From Candidatus Villigracilis affinis (GTDB lineage Bacteria > Chloroflexota > Anaerolineae > Anaerolineales > Villigracilaceae): a stretch of DNA of 64,000 nt. Below, piece by piece: positions 18,005 to 26,116 of the stretch. Position numbers and translations under genes: made by a program. Every line of letters starts with the position of its first letter. The stretch's first letter is position 1. The notes below the pieces were generated by a model that was not told the origin of the DNA, did not search any database, and saw only the letters and a list, made by a program, of their open reading frames with translations. Location: assembly GCA_016718275.1 (NCBI GenBank), contig JADKEA010000019.1, forward strand, positions 434,001-498,000, in the 5' to 3' direction.

Positions 18005-19390
18005 ATGACCACCATCACCGTTATTGGCGCAGGAAGTGCATCGTTTGGAGAAAATACCCTCTCGGCATTGTTGCGCTCGAAAAAACTAAAAGGCTCCACG
18101 CTTCGCCTTGTTGATCGCAATGCGCAAAGCCTTGATATCGTTCACAGGCTTGCGAATCGCTTGAATAAGGAGTGGAATTCGAGTTTCAACATCACTGCGC
18201 ATACAAATCACAAAGACGCATTGGATGGCACGGATTTCGTTGTCTCTGCCATTGAAGTCGGTCCACGCGAGGAATTATGGAAAGCAGATTTTGATATCCC
18301 GATCAAATACGGCGTGCGTCAGCCTTATGCAGAAAATGGCGGCCCCGGTGGTTTTGCGCACACCGCCCGCAATGCGATGCCCGTGTTGAGTATTGTCCGC
18401 GATATGGAGCAGGCTTGTCCGGATGCGTGGTTTATCAATTTCACCAACCCGATGGTGCGCATTTGTGACCTGGTGAATCGTCACAGCAAGATCAAGGCAG
18501 TTGGATTGTGCCATCAGATATTTATCGGTTATTGTTTTGTGGGAATGGTGCTCGCTGAAGAACTCGGCATTGAAGTCCCTAAAGGCATCACAGGAATGCA
18601 AGCCGATATGGTGGAGCATGACCTGCGGGACCACGTTGTTCATCAAACCCTGCCGCTGGTGGATCTGCGCGCCGCCGGGACAAATCACTTCACCTGGATC
18701 CTTTCCCTGCGCGATAAACGCACAGGCGAGGATTTGTATCCGCGGTTCAGGGAGCGTTTTAAGGCCTATGACCCAGCCTTCGAGCCTTTAACCCGTGAAG
18801 TCTTCAATGCCTTTGAATTGTTTCCCGTCCCTGGTGATACGCATTTGTGCGAATATCTCCCCTGGCTCAGCGACCCTGTCACCAAACCGTGGGAGAAGTT
18901 CAATATCCGCTTGTACGATTGGGATGAGCGTGCCACCCTGCGCGATGTCAGCCTGGACCGTTTGAATGACATGGCCGAAGGCACAGTCGCTATTGATGGT
19001 TTGTTGAACACAGATTCTGAAGGTGCACTCGAAATGATTGAGAATATTGCTTATGCAGGCAGTCATTATCATCTTGCCGCCAATCTGCCGAATGTCGGTC
19101 AAATTGCGAACCTGCCATTGGGCTCAACGGTGGAGACACCCGTCCATGTCGATGGGGCGGGGATTCACCCCGTGCATGTTGGCGCGTTGCCTGAAGCCGT
19201 TGCAGAGTTATGTCGGCGCGAATTGATGGTTGCGCAGCTTTCCGTCGATGCCGCTGTGGAAGGTAGTTATGAAAAAGCATTGCAGTGTCTTTTACTTGAT
19301 CCAGTCATTACAGATATGCACGTTGCAAAGACTACGCTTGATGATTACTTGATGGCATACAAAGACCATCTCCCGCAATTCCATCGGTGA
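18005..19390 (+). CDS. Glycoside hydrolase family 4 (NAD- and Mn-dependent), alpha-glucosidase/galacturonidase-like
   Basis: 461 residues from ATG 18005 (AAGGAG with good spacing; the reading from 17948 has none and begins inside the terminator). N-terminal Rossmann start TTITVIGAGSASFG binds NAD. GH4 landmarks are NFTNPM (about 140), the metal-binding Cys/His in VGLCHQ (about 175), and AGTNHFTWIL (about 225). GH4 enzymes cleave glycosides by a redox-elimination mechanism; sequence alone does not fix the sugar. No signal peptide, so cytoplasmic. It starts only 45 bases after a strong terminator, leaving little room for a full promoter. A 12-bp hairpin (19374-19400) covers its stop codon. Confidence 0.9.
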   Translation: MTTITVIGAGSASFGENTLSALLRSKKLKGSTLRLVDRNAQSLDIVHRLANRLNKEWNSSFNITAHTNHKDALDGTDFVVSAIEVGPREELWKADFDIPIKYGVRQPYAENGGPGGFAHTARNAMPVLSIVRDMEQACPDAWFINFTNPMVRICDLVNRHSKIKAVGLCHQIFIGYCFVGMVLAEELGIEVPKGITGMQADMVEHDLRDHVVHQTLPLVDLRAAGTNHFTWILSLRDKRTGEDLYPRFRERFKAYDPAFEPLTREVFNAFELFPVPGDTHLCEYLPWLSDPVTKPWEKFNIRLYDWDERATLRDVSLDRLNDMAEGTVAIDGLLNTDSEGALEMIENIAYAGSHYHLAANLPNVGQIANLPLGSTVETPVHVDGAGIHPVHVGALPEAVAELCRRELMVAQLSVDAAVEGSYEKALQCLLLDPVITDMHVAKTTLDDYLMAYKDHLPQFHR

Positions 19391-19400
19391 TGGAATTGCG
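19374..19400 (+). other. Hairpin overlapping the GH4 stop codon
   Basis: CGCAATTCCATC and its exact complement with a three-base loop. The stop codon lies at the loop end. No T run follows, so it is more likely an mRNA-stability structure than a terminator. Confidence 0.6.
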
Positions 19401-19735
19401 TAATGCAAATGCAATTCGTGTGTTTATCAAGGACGAGCAGAGAACGCTCGTCCTTGATTCTTAAAAACGTTAAAGACATTAATGATTTTGTAGCGCTTGT
19501 TGATGATAAAACAATAAAATTGTATTAACATTATCATAATATTTTAAGATAATTGTATGTTCAAAAACCTTTACATCTTTCAATAGTTGTATACAATAAA
19601 CATATGATAATAATTAATTCATTGATTACAAATCAAATGATGATTGATTATCGATTGAGTGATGAATTAAATAAAAACAATTCGCTGAATTGAATCAAAA
19701 ATAAAACAAAGAAGGATAATAACAAAGGAAATATT
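19391..19735 (+). other. 345-base AT-rich gene-free stretch with terminator and palindrome
   Basis: Holds a terminator-like hairpin at 19426-19458 (ATCAAGGACGAGC / GCTCGTCCTTGAT, loop of seven). After about 19460 the base composition drops to strongly AT-rich, unlike the rest of the window. A perfect 10-base palindrome TTGTATACAA lies at 19587-19596, of the type bound by GntR-family regulators. Several TATAAT-like words and ATTGATT/GATTGA repeats (19611-19665) follow. I see no gene and no RNA fold I can name. It likely carries the promoter and control region of the ATP-grasp gene. Confidence 0.6.
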
Positions 19736-20755
19736 ATGTATATCTGTGTATTGACAAGCGTTCCAGACGAAAACGATATCCCCTACGATCCATCTCCATA
19801 CATGAATGGATATCGCTGGAAGCAACATCTGGTGGAACCAAAGAACGTTGAAAAGCAAATTCGTGATCTTATGGATGAGGGTGTTGACGTGTTCATCAAT
19901 TTATGTGATGGCACTCCCGATGATGCTCTTTCAGGCATTGCTCTCGTGAATGCGCTCGAAAAACATAACGCCGCTTTTTCAGGCGCCAATTCGAAATTCT
20001 TCGATCCCACACGCGATGAGATGAAGAACGCCGCACGCCGCGTTTCGGTTCCCACACCGAATTGGGTTTTCGTGAACCGTGTTGAAGATGCCGAGAAGGT
20101 CGCAAAGCGCTTGAAATTCCCCATGCTTGTCAAACCGCCACACGGATATGCCAGCGTCGGTATTCGCCGCAATTCACGTGTCGAGAATGTTGATCAATTG
20201 CGCGAACAGTTGAAACTTGAGATCAACGAATTCGGGCGTGCCTTGATCGAGGAATTCATCGAAGGCCGCGAATTCACCTGTTTGATTGCCGAGAATCCCG
20301 AAGACCCGAAGAAACCGCTCACGTTCACCCCGGTTGAATTCATTTTCCCCAACGGTGAATCGTTCAAACACTACGATATGAAGTGGATCGAATACGAAAA
20401 AATGTCTGTGGCTGTGGTTGCAGAACCAAAGATCCAGAAAACCTTGCGCGAGCAAACCATGCGTGTCTTCAAAGAGTTGGGCGGCAATGGTTATGCCCGC
20501 TGCGATTACCGCATGGACGCCAATGGCGATATTTATATGCTTGAGATCAACCCCAACTGCGGTATTTTCTATCCGCCTCATGAACCGGGTTCGGCTGATT
20601 TTTCACTTCTGAATGACCCGGTCAATCATACGAAATTTATGAAGCTGATCATTCGCAATGCCCAAATGCGACAGACCCGCATTGCTGCTGAAAAGATCAT
20701 CAAACGTCAATCTCGCAAACGCCCCATTGCCGTCGAACAGATGGCATACAGCTAA
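19736..20755 (+). CDS. ATP-grasp ligase related to D-alanine-D-alanine ligase, substrate unknown
   Basis: 339 residues. Recognisable ATP-grasp core: VDVFINLCDGTPDD (N-domain), FPMLVKPPHGYASVGI with the ATP-binding Lys (about 140), ALIEEFIEGREFTCLI, and the metal-binding end MLEINPNCGIFYPP (about 265). It differs from the true Ddl of the dcw cluster (38578) throughout and lacks the Ddl-type substrate loop. Related enzymes join peptides or amino acids to small molecules. AAAGGA precedes the ATG. It stands alone after a long AT-rich region and shares a terminator with the convergent galK, so it seems separately regulated. Confidence 0.82.
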   Translation: MYICVLTSVPDENDIPYDPSPYMNGYRWKQHLVEPKNVEKQIRDLMDEGVDVFINLCDGTPDDALSGIALVNALEKHNAAFSGANSKFFDPTRDEMKNAARRVSVPTPNWVFVNRVEDAEKVAKRLKFPMLVKPPHGYASVGIRRNSRVENVDQLREQLKLEINEFGRALIEEFIEGREFTCLIAENPEDPKKPLTFTPVEFIFPNGESFKHYDMKWIEYEKMSVAVVAEPKIQKTLREQTMRVFKELGGNGYARCDYRMDANGDIYMLEINPNCGIFYPPHEPGSADFSLLNDPVNHTKFMKLIIRNAQMRQTRIAAEKIIKRQSRKRPIAVEQMAYS

Positions 20756-20758
20756 AAC

Positions 20759-20789
20759 AAAAATGGACACGTACAACGTGTCCATTTTT
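20759..20789. terminator. Bidirectional terminator between the ATP-grasp gene and galK
   Basis: AAAAATGGACACG and its exact complement around a five-base loop, with A and T tails, between two convergent genes. Confidence 0.92.
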
Positions 20790-20797
20790 TATTGCAG

Positions 20798-21967
20798 TTA
20801 TCTTTGGATGATGTCTGCGCCGTCACTGGCTTTGCAGACGTAGACACTCGCTTCCAACCCCGACCTTTGCCTGTATGCGGCGGAAACGGCAGTTGTGAAC
20901 TCTTCAGCATGTTCCTCTCGAACGAGAGCCACAGCGCATCCTCCAAAGCCAGCGCCTGTCATGCGCGCGCCGTAGCAGTTGGATTGTTCCTGCGCGCACG
21001 CAACGATCTGATTGAGCGCTTCGTTGGTCACCTCAAAATCATCGCGCAGACTGTTGTGACTGGCGTTGAACAACTCGCCCAGCTTTTTGATGTCATTTTG
21101 TTTCATCGCTTCAACGGCTTCAAGCACACGTGCATTTTCGGTGACGATGTGTCGGGCACGTTTGAAGGCATTGGCATTCAAATCGTTATTCTCTTTGGTT
21201 CTCGTTTCAAATTCAGCCACACTGACATCTCGCAACGCCTTCACGCCAAACCAGCGCGCGGCTTCTTCGCATTGATTTCGTCTTTCGTTGTAGGCTGAGT
21301 CAACCAATCCGCGCCTGGTGGATGTATCCAAAATCACCACGGCCGTACCGTGGGGCAGAGGGGCAAGTTGATACTCCAATGAGCGGCAATCGAGGAATAA
21401 TGCATGACCGGCCTTGCAGGCTGCGCTTGCCATTTGGTCCATGATGCCGCAATTGACACCGACCCATTCATTTTCAGCTTTTTGTGCAAGCCTTGCCATT
21501 TGCGCTGCATCCCATTCAAAGCCTGAGACTACAGCGAAGGCGCGCGCGGCTGCCAGTTCCACGGCGGCAGAAGAGGACAAACCTGCGCCGCGGGGAACAT
21601 CGCCTGTCATGATCGCGTCGAAGCCGCGGAGATCGTGGCCAGCATTTTGTAATTGATATGCCACGCCCTTGATGTATTCAGCCCAGCCTTTGCCTTTCGT
21701 GAGGGAATGCAGATCGAAGGCTGAATCAGATCCCAGGTCCGATTCGACCGCGTTTGAACTATCCAGCGAATGAATGCGGACTTGTGAATCTGTTCTGGGA
21801 GAAAGCGCGATCCAGACAGCGCGGTCAATGGCCATGGGTAGGACGAATCCGTCGTTATAATCAGTGTGCTCGCCGATCAAATTGACACGCCCGGGCGCAC
21901 GGACTATAAATTCAGGTTTGGTATTAAAATGAGTCAAAAAGGATTGTTCGAGGTTTTTTGTGTCCAT
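20798..21967 (-). CDS. galK: Galactokinase
   Basis: 389 residues from ATG 21967 (MDTKNLEQSFLTHF). The longer reading to 22156 would run through the divergent gene and is rejected. Galactokinase signature GRVNLIGEHTDYNDGFVLP (about residue 25), GHMP phosphate loop PRGAGLSSSAAVELA (about 125), NCGIMDQMASA, and C-terminal GARMTGAGFGGCAVAL. Reaction: ATP-dependent phosphorylation of alpha-galactose to galactose-1-phosphate (Leloir pathway). No other Leloir gene is nearby. TATAAA lies seven bases before the ATG and there is no ribosome binding site, again suggesting a leaderless message. Only 26 bases separate it from the divergent gene, so the two promoters overlap. Confidence 0.95.
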   Translation of the reverse strand: MDTKNLEQSFLTHFNTKPEFIVRAPGRVNLIGEHTDYNDGFVLPMAIDRAVWIALSPRTDSQVRIHSLDSSNAVESDLGSDSAFDLHSLTKGKGWAEYIKGVAYQLQNAGHDLRGFDAIMTGDVPRGAGLSSSAAVELAAARAFAVVSGFEWDAAQMARLAQKAENEWVGVNCGIMDQMASAACKAGHALFLDCRSLEYQLAPLPHGTAVVILDTSTRRGLVDSAYNERRNQCEEAARWFGVKALRDVSVAEFETRTKENNDLNANAFKRARHIVTENARVLEAVEAMKQNDIKKLGELFNASHNSLRDDFEVTNEALNQIVACAQEQSNCYGARMTGAGFGGCAVALVREEHAEEFTTAVSAAYRQRSGLEASVYVCKASDGADIIQR

Positions 21968-21974
21968 GCTTGCT

Positions 21975-21980
21975 TTTATA
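21975..21980 (-). promoter_or_regulatory. -10 element of galK, leaderless spacing
   Basis: Minus strand TATAAA followed by seven bases and the galK ATG at 21967. The divergent gene starts only 14 bases to the right. Confidence 0.55.
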
Positions 21981-21993
21981 CCATAGAGGCGAT

Positions 21994-23559
21994 GTGACTG
22001 AGCTTGAGATTCTTGAAAAATATGAGCCTGTGCTTCGTTTTGCAAAGAGCGAGCGTTTTTTTCCGATGGCGGTTGAACCGTATCTAGAACAATGTTTGAT
22101 CTTTCCGAGCGGGCCGCATGGTGTTGTAGAGGCTCTGCTGCATTTAAATGAACCACTTGTTGCGCGGATCGGCAAGTTGAAGAGCGAGCAATTCTTTTTG
22201 CGGTTCATCAATAAGCCGTTGAACGATTCTGATGTTTGGGTATGGTGGGCGTTGCTTTCGGCGGCAGGAATGGTGGGGGGATGGTTTGCTGCCAATTTTG
22301 CGGGGATCGAAGCTGTTCTTGCGCTTTCATTGCTCGGTGCTTTAGTGATCTTTATGCTTGCCTCTCCGATACGATTGCGGATCATTCCAGCCGCATTGGC
22401 CGTCCTGTTCTTTGTTGTTGCGGAGGTTGTGCCTGTTTGGTTCTTTCTTCATCCAAGCCGGTATATCAGTGTTGCGGTGGAATATCTTATCCTGCTGCCA
22501 ATCTATCTGATTGTGTTGTTCTATCTTTCCGTGCGGACGATGAAATTCATCCTTGACCATTTGATTCCGGAAGCTCCCGGTATGGTGATGGATATGCTTT
22601 CACAGGCCACAGAGAAGATCGCGCGCGAGTCGTATTTTGAATATGCAAAAATCCTTGAAAAGGATCCGAAGCCGGTCTATTATGGACGCGTCTTGCGGGA
22701 AACTGATGCGGAGGCGAATCAGTGGACAATTCTGCAATATCATTTTTTCTATGCATTCAATGATTGGCGGCTTGCTGCGAATGGGATGAACCATCACGAA
22801 GGGGATTGGGAGATGGTGGCTGTTTACCTGAAAAATGACGAGCCTTATGCGGTTCTTTTTTCACAGCATGGCGCAGGCAATATCGAAAAATGGAGGACGG
22901 TCCGTAAGGCTGTGGATGAGCATGGAAATGACACGACACATCCTGTTGTTTATGTGGCGCTTGGTTCGCATGCAAATTACAGCAGGCCGGAGGTGATCCG
23001 CTCGCCGGTGATGTATAAGCCGGGTAGGCTGCAGCAACTCCTTTTCTGGGTCGATGGCTTTATTCATTATTTGTTTTTATTGCTTAATCCGAATCAACGG
23101 GCGCGTCAGATCGCGCTGCGACAATTCTGGACACAGGGCGGAAATTTTCTCACCGAGGAAATGTTTGCCAGCATGCGCGATGAGACCGATCACTACGTGG
23201 TGACTTTGCCGATGGAGATCGCTTCCGGGGATGGTCACCGCATTGGGTTGGATGGCCAGAATACACGCGAGGGAATCCTGAAATCCACCAGTTATATCAA
23301 GCGGATCATGTCGGACCGGCAGACGACACGCCCGCATGTGAAGGAGTGGCGGCGTGTGCTCTTGAATCCTGAACCGGATTGGGTACAATATAAAGGTTTA
23401 TGGGGTGTGAAAAGCATGTTAAGCGAAGAATCGGGGCCGCCCGGTCCCAAGTGGGATAGACCAAGGAAGGATCAAATCGGCGTTCAGGAACGGAAACGCT
23501 GGGGCAGGCCTCTGGAATGGCTCGCTGAGTTGGAAAATACAGTGCCTAACAAAAAATAA
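21994..23559 (+). CDS. Membrane protein with a Vps62-like C-terminal domain, unknown function
   Basis: 521 residues from GTG 21994 (AGAGG five bases upstream); an upstream TTG at 21958 in the same frame overlaps galK and is less likely. N-terminal soluble part (1-75), four hydrophobic segments (about 80-190), then a large soluble domain. The latter has MNHHEGDWEMVAVYL near residue 270, LFSQHGAGNIEKW, and VVYVALGSHANYSRPEV, which resemble the conserved His/Asp/Glu set of the Vps62/DUF946 family. That match is from memory of motifs and is tentative. It forms an operon with the following membrane-protein gene (26 bases apart). No catalytic activity can be assigned. Confidence 0.75.
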   Translation: MTELEILEKYEPVLRFAKSERFFPMAVEPYLEQCLIFPSGPHGVVEALLHLNEPLVARIGKLKSEQFFLRFINKPLNDSDVWVWWALLSAAGMVGGWFAANFAGIEAVLALSLLGALVIFMLASPIRLRIIPAALAVLFFVVAEVVPVWFFLHPSRYISVAVEYLILLPIYLIVLFYLSVRTMKFILDHLIPEAPGMVMDMLSQATEKIARESYFEYAKILEKDPKPVYYGRVLRETDAEANQWTILQYHFFYAFNDWRLAANGMNHHEGDWEMVAVYLKNDEPYAVLFSQHGAGNIEKWRTVRKAVDEHGNDTTHPVVYVALGSHANYSRPEVIRSPVMYKPGRLQQLLFWVDGFIHYLFLLLNPNQRARQIALRQFWTQGGNFLTEEMFASMRDETDHYVVTLPMEIASGDGHRIGLDGQNTREGILKSTSYIKRIMSDRQTTRPHVKEWRRVLLNPEPDWVQYKGLWGVKSMLSEESGPPGPKWDRPRKDQIGVQERKRWGRPLEWLAELENTVPNKK

Positions 23560-23585
23560 AACATCATATCCAAGGAGAGAAACAT

Positions 23586-24524
23586 ATGTCCATTTCGCTG
23601 GTTCTCGAAGTTGCTGTTGGTCTCATCGTCGTATATTATATTTTGGGCTCTGTTGTTTCGTTGATCACGCAGTGGATCAATGAGTTCTTTGAATCACGCG
23701 GCAGGGCGCTGGAGCAATACTTGATCAAACTGGTTGGCGATAAAAAGATAGGTGACCTGCGAAGCCTGCCGCAGATCCAGTCTCTGCGACCGATCCGATA
23801 TAAAAACCCGTTGAGTGTGTTTGGGTCTGTTACCGAACCGAAGATGATCGAGAAGATTCCAGTAGCCACTCTGGTGGATGCTTATTTTGACCTTGCAGGC
23901 TTGACCGCAAAAAAGGAAATGGAACTGCTTGAATTGGCCGAGTTGGTGGATAGGCTGCCAGATTCGGAAGGTAAGAAGGCATTTATTATCTGGATCAACC
24001 AGGGTGTGACCAGCCTTACTGAATTGCGCACGCGTACCACCGCATATTTCAGCGGTATCCTCGAGCAGGCTTCCTCGACATTCCGCGCGCGTGCCCGTAG
24101 TTTTGTGATCATTCTTTCCATTGCCATTACTATTTTATTCGGCACGGATACCATTCAACTTGCCAGGAATTTATGGACGAATGCCGAGCTGCGTGCCATT
24201 GCCGCCGCACAGGCAAATGCTGTGGTGGCAAGAGAAGGCGCATCAGCTGACCTTTCTGACTTGATCGATGACTTGAGCAAGTATTCGATAAAAATCGGCT
24301 GGTGGCAGACTCAGGAGTTCCCGGAAAGCAACAATGTAGGCGACTGGATGTTGTTTATTTTTCTGAAGATGCTTGGATTGGGTGTCACTGCCGCAGCGGT
24401 TTCACAGGGATCATCGTTCTGGTATGACCTGTTGAAGAAATTATCTTCTCCCTCCACAAGCACGAGCAGCAGTAAAAGCAGCGGGAGTGGGAGCAGCAGC
24501 ACAAGCAGCAGTAGCAGCGGATAA
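23586..24524 (+). CDS. Unknown membrane protein with Ser-rich tail
   Basis: 312 residues. One hydrophobic N-terminal helix (about 5-28), a helical cytoplasmic-type domain, a second span near 175-195, and a third near 255-275 followed by the motif SQGSSFWYDLLKKL. The last about 25 residues are almost only Ser, Gly, Thr and Lys. The FWYDLL motif after a last helix is seen in a widespread class of uncharacterised membrane proteins. AGGAG precedes the ATG at 23586. It follows the Vps62-like gene and shares its transcript, so the two products probably act together. Function unknown. Confidence 0.75.
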   Translation: MSISLVLEVAVGLIVVYYILGSVVSLITQWINEFFESRGRALEQYLIKLVGDKKIGDLRSLPQIQSLRPIRYKNPLSVFGSVTEPKMIEKIPVATLVDAYFDLAGLTAKKEMELLELAELVDRLPDSEGKKAFIIWINQGVTSLTELRTRTTAYFSGILEQASSTFRARARSFVIILSIAITILFGTDTIQLARNLWTNAELRAIAAAQANAVVAREGASADLSDLIDDLSKYSIKIGWWQTQEFPESNNVGDWMLFIFLKMLGLGVTAAAVSQGSSFWYDLLKKLSSPSTSTSSSKSSGSGSSSTSSSSSG

Positions 24525-24538
24525 TCTGGATGAAATAA

Positions 24539-24569
24539 AAAATTCCGAGGTGATGAGCCTCGGAATTTT
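24539..24569. terminator. Bidirectional terminator
   Basis: AAATTCCGAGG / CCTCGGAATTT with a seven-base loop and A/T tails, between convergent genes. Confidence 0.9.
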
Positions 24570-25475
24570 TTATTTGGAAGACCATCTCGCGTAAACTGCC
24601 TGCGAAAGCAAACGGTTCGCGCTCGTTTCGCGCGTAACCAGTTCGCCGCTGTCTATATTTCCCTTGTATCTTTTCATCATCTCATCCATGGCCTGTGCGA
24701 TGTGAATGGCGGATGCGCGAACCGCATAAACCGTAACAATGACAAAGAGCGGATTGTCACTCAAACAGGCACGGCACATGTCTAATAAGCTGGGCAGGGA
24801 TTTGTATACTTCCCATACTTCACCTTTCGGGCCGCGTCCAAATTTGGGCGGGTCGAGAATGATGCCGTCGTATTTCATGCCGCGCTTTTCTTCGCGCTGA
24901 ACATATTTCACCGCATCCTCCACGATCCAGCGGATGGGTTTTTCGTTCAGGCCAGATAGGCCTTGATTTTCACGCGCCCACCCCACAGACTTTTTGGAGG
25001 CGTCGACGTGAGTCACTTGTGCACCCGCCGCCGCCGCCGCAAGAGATGCAAGCCCTGTGTATCCGAATAGGTTGAGCACTTTTGCAGGCCGACCCGCTGT
25101 TCGGACGGAATCAGCCATAAAGTCCCAGTGAGAGGCGACTTCTGGAAATACGCCGAGGTGACGGCCAGGTGTCGTCATCACGGAGAAAGTCAAATTCTGT
25201 ACATGGGGAAGTGGATACTTCATCTCCCATTTTTCGGGCAGCTTCTTTTTCTCGATCCAATGCCCGCCGCTTTCTTCGGCTGTGGGCTGGAACACGGCAT
25301 GGACATTGTTCCACTCTGAGGCAGGCAGTGCGCGACTCCACATGGCCTGGGATTCGGGGCGCGAGAAAATGTATTTGCCGAAGCGTTCCATTTTCAAGCC
25401 GTCGCCTGAATCGAGCAATTCATAATCATGCCAGTTGGCGGCTTCAAGTAAGGTGAAGGTGGGGGAGGTTTTCAT
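24570..25475 (-). CDS. Class I SAM-dependent methyltransferase, RlmI/RlmK-like catalytic domain
   Basis: 301 residues. SAM site VLNLFGYTGLASLAAAAAGA (about 150), acidic loop HVDASKKSVGWARENQ, and catalytic motif DGIILDPPKFGRG (about 235). These are typical of PF10672-type 23S rRNA methyltransferases. The PUA domain found at the N-terminus of RlmI is missing, so the target base is unclear. A conserved N-terminal region with HWIEKKKLPEKWEM replaces it. The start codon has no clear ribosome binding site. It faces the dcw cluster divergently. Confidence 0.85.
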   Translation of the reverse strand: MKTSPTFTLLEAANWHDYELLDSGDGLKMERFGKYIFSRPESQAMWSRALPASEWNNVHAVFQPTAEESGGHWIEKKKLPEKWEMKYPLPHVQNLTFSVMTTPGRHLGVFPEVASHWDFMADSVRTAGRPAKVLNLFGYTGLASLAAAAAGAQVTHVDASKKSVGWARENQGLSGLNEKPIRWIVEDAVKYVQREEKRGMKYDGIILDPPKFGRGPKGEVWEVYKSLPSLLDMCRACLSDNPLFVIVTVYAVRASAIHIAQAMDEMMKRYKGNIDSGELVTRETSANRLLSQAVYARWSSK

Positions 25476-25518
25476 GAGTCAACAATGCCTTTGCAATATA
25501 GGAATGCCCTTCTGCCAC

Positions 25519-25546
25519 TTGATTTCTGCCCATAAAACAGTATAAT
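25519..25546 (+). promoter_or_regulatory. Promoter of the dcw cluster
   Basis: TTGATT at 25519-25524, 16-base spacer, TATAAT at 25541-25546. The MraZ-type operator repeats begin directly after it and cover the transcription start. An approximately 75-base leader leads to mraZ. Confidence 0.88.
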
Positions 25547-25547
25547 A

Positions 25548-25577
25548 TGGGAAGAAGTGGTAGAAAGTGGTAAGAGC
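25548..25577 (+). promoter_or_regulatory. MraZ operator: three direct repeats with 10-bp period
   Basis: TGGGA, TGGTA and TGGTA begin at 25548, 25558 and 25568, each separated by five bases. This equals the known MraZ site (TGGGN words separated by 5 bp). It overlaps the start of transcription, so MraZ should repress its own cluster. Confidence 0.9.
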
Positions 25578-25623
25578 GCCGGGATGCCCGGCGTTCATCG
25601 CATTAAAAGGATAAGTAGCACAA

Positions 25624-26073
25624 ATGTTCTTAGGCCAGTTCCAACACAATCTTGATGACAAAGGGCGCTTGATGATACCGGCGCGCTTCCGTGAGATGTT
25701 GGAAGGCGGGGCCTTCATTACACAGGGCTTTGATAAATGCCTCATGGTGATGACCGAGACATATTTCAAGCAGGTCTATGAACGCATCGAAGCCATGAAC
25801 CTGGCCGACCCGACCGCCCGTTTGCTGCGCCGCTTAATCCTTTCCAATGCTTATCCCATCGAAGTGGATAAGGTTGGGCGCATCCTCGTTCCGCAAAACC
25901 TGCGTGCCTTTCTCGGCATTGAGAGCGGCGAACTGGTTGTAGCGGGGCAGGGCGAGTACTTCGAAGTTTGGACGCCTGCACAGTGGAGCGAGCAAATGAC
26001 CCAATTGCAGGACACTGAAGCCAACAATGCGCGCTTCTCCACGCTGGATCTTTCAAAGAGTAAGCCATCGTAG
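25624..26073 (+). CDS. mraZ: MraZ transcriptional regulator
   Basis: 149 residues. Two SpoVT-AbrB-like halves: MFLGQFQHNLDDKGRLMIPARFRE at the N-terminus and AYPIEVDKVGRILVPQNLRAF around residue 75, each with the DxKGR/DxxGR motif. Known to form an octameric ring that binds tandem TGGG-type repeats and represses the dcw cluster. Such repeats are present at 25548. Its first codon lies about 75 bases after the promoter; the nearest AGGA is rather far (14 bases). Confidence 0.96.
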   Translation: MFLGQFQHNLDDKGRLMIPARFREMLEGGAFITQGFDKCLMVMTETYFKQVYERIEAMNLADPTARLLRRLILSNAYPIEVDKVGRILVPQNLRAFLGIESGELVVAGQGEYFEVWTPAQWSEQMTQLQDTEANNARFSTLDLSKSKPS

Positions 26074-26114
26074 TAACGGCTTTAGCCGTTAGGGGCGACT
26101 GAAGTCGCCACTAC
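26074..26114 (+). repeat. Paired small hairpins between mraZ and rsmH
   Basis: Two adjacent short palindromes (TAACGGC-tttA-GCCGTTA type at 26074-26091, and GGCGACT-ga-AGTCGCC at 26094-26109), themselves flanked by GTAGT and ACTAC. The words 'ggctttagccg' and 'gactgaagtcgcc' look like a dispersed intergenic mini-repeat rather than a terminator; no T run follows. Confidence 0.6.
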
Positions 26115-26116
26115 TT

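Noticed and set aside
19391..19735. tRNA or other structured RNA in the AT-rich gap
   Set aside because: No cloverleaf or conserved TFC/anticodon arms could be found on either strand.
21958..21993. TTG start for the Vps62-like protein
   Set aside because: It would overlap the galK start region; the GTG at 21994 has a better ribosome site.
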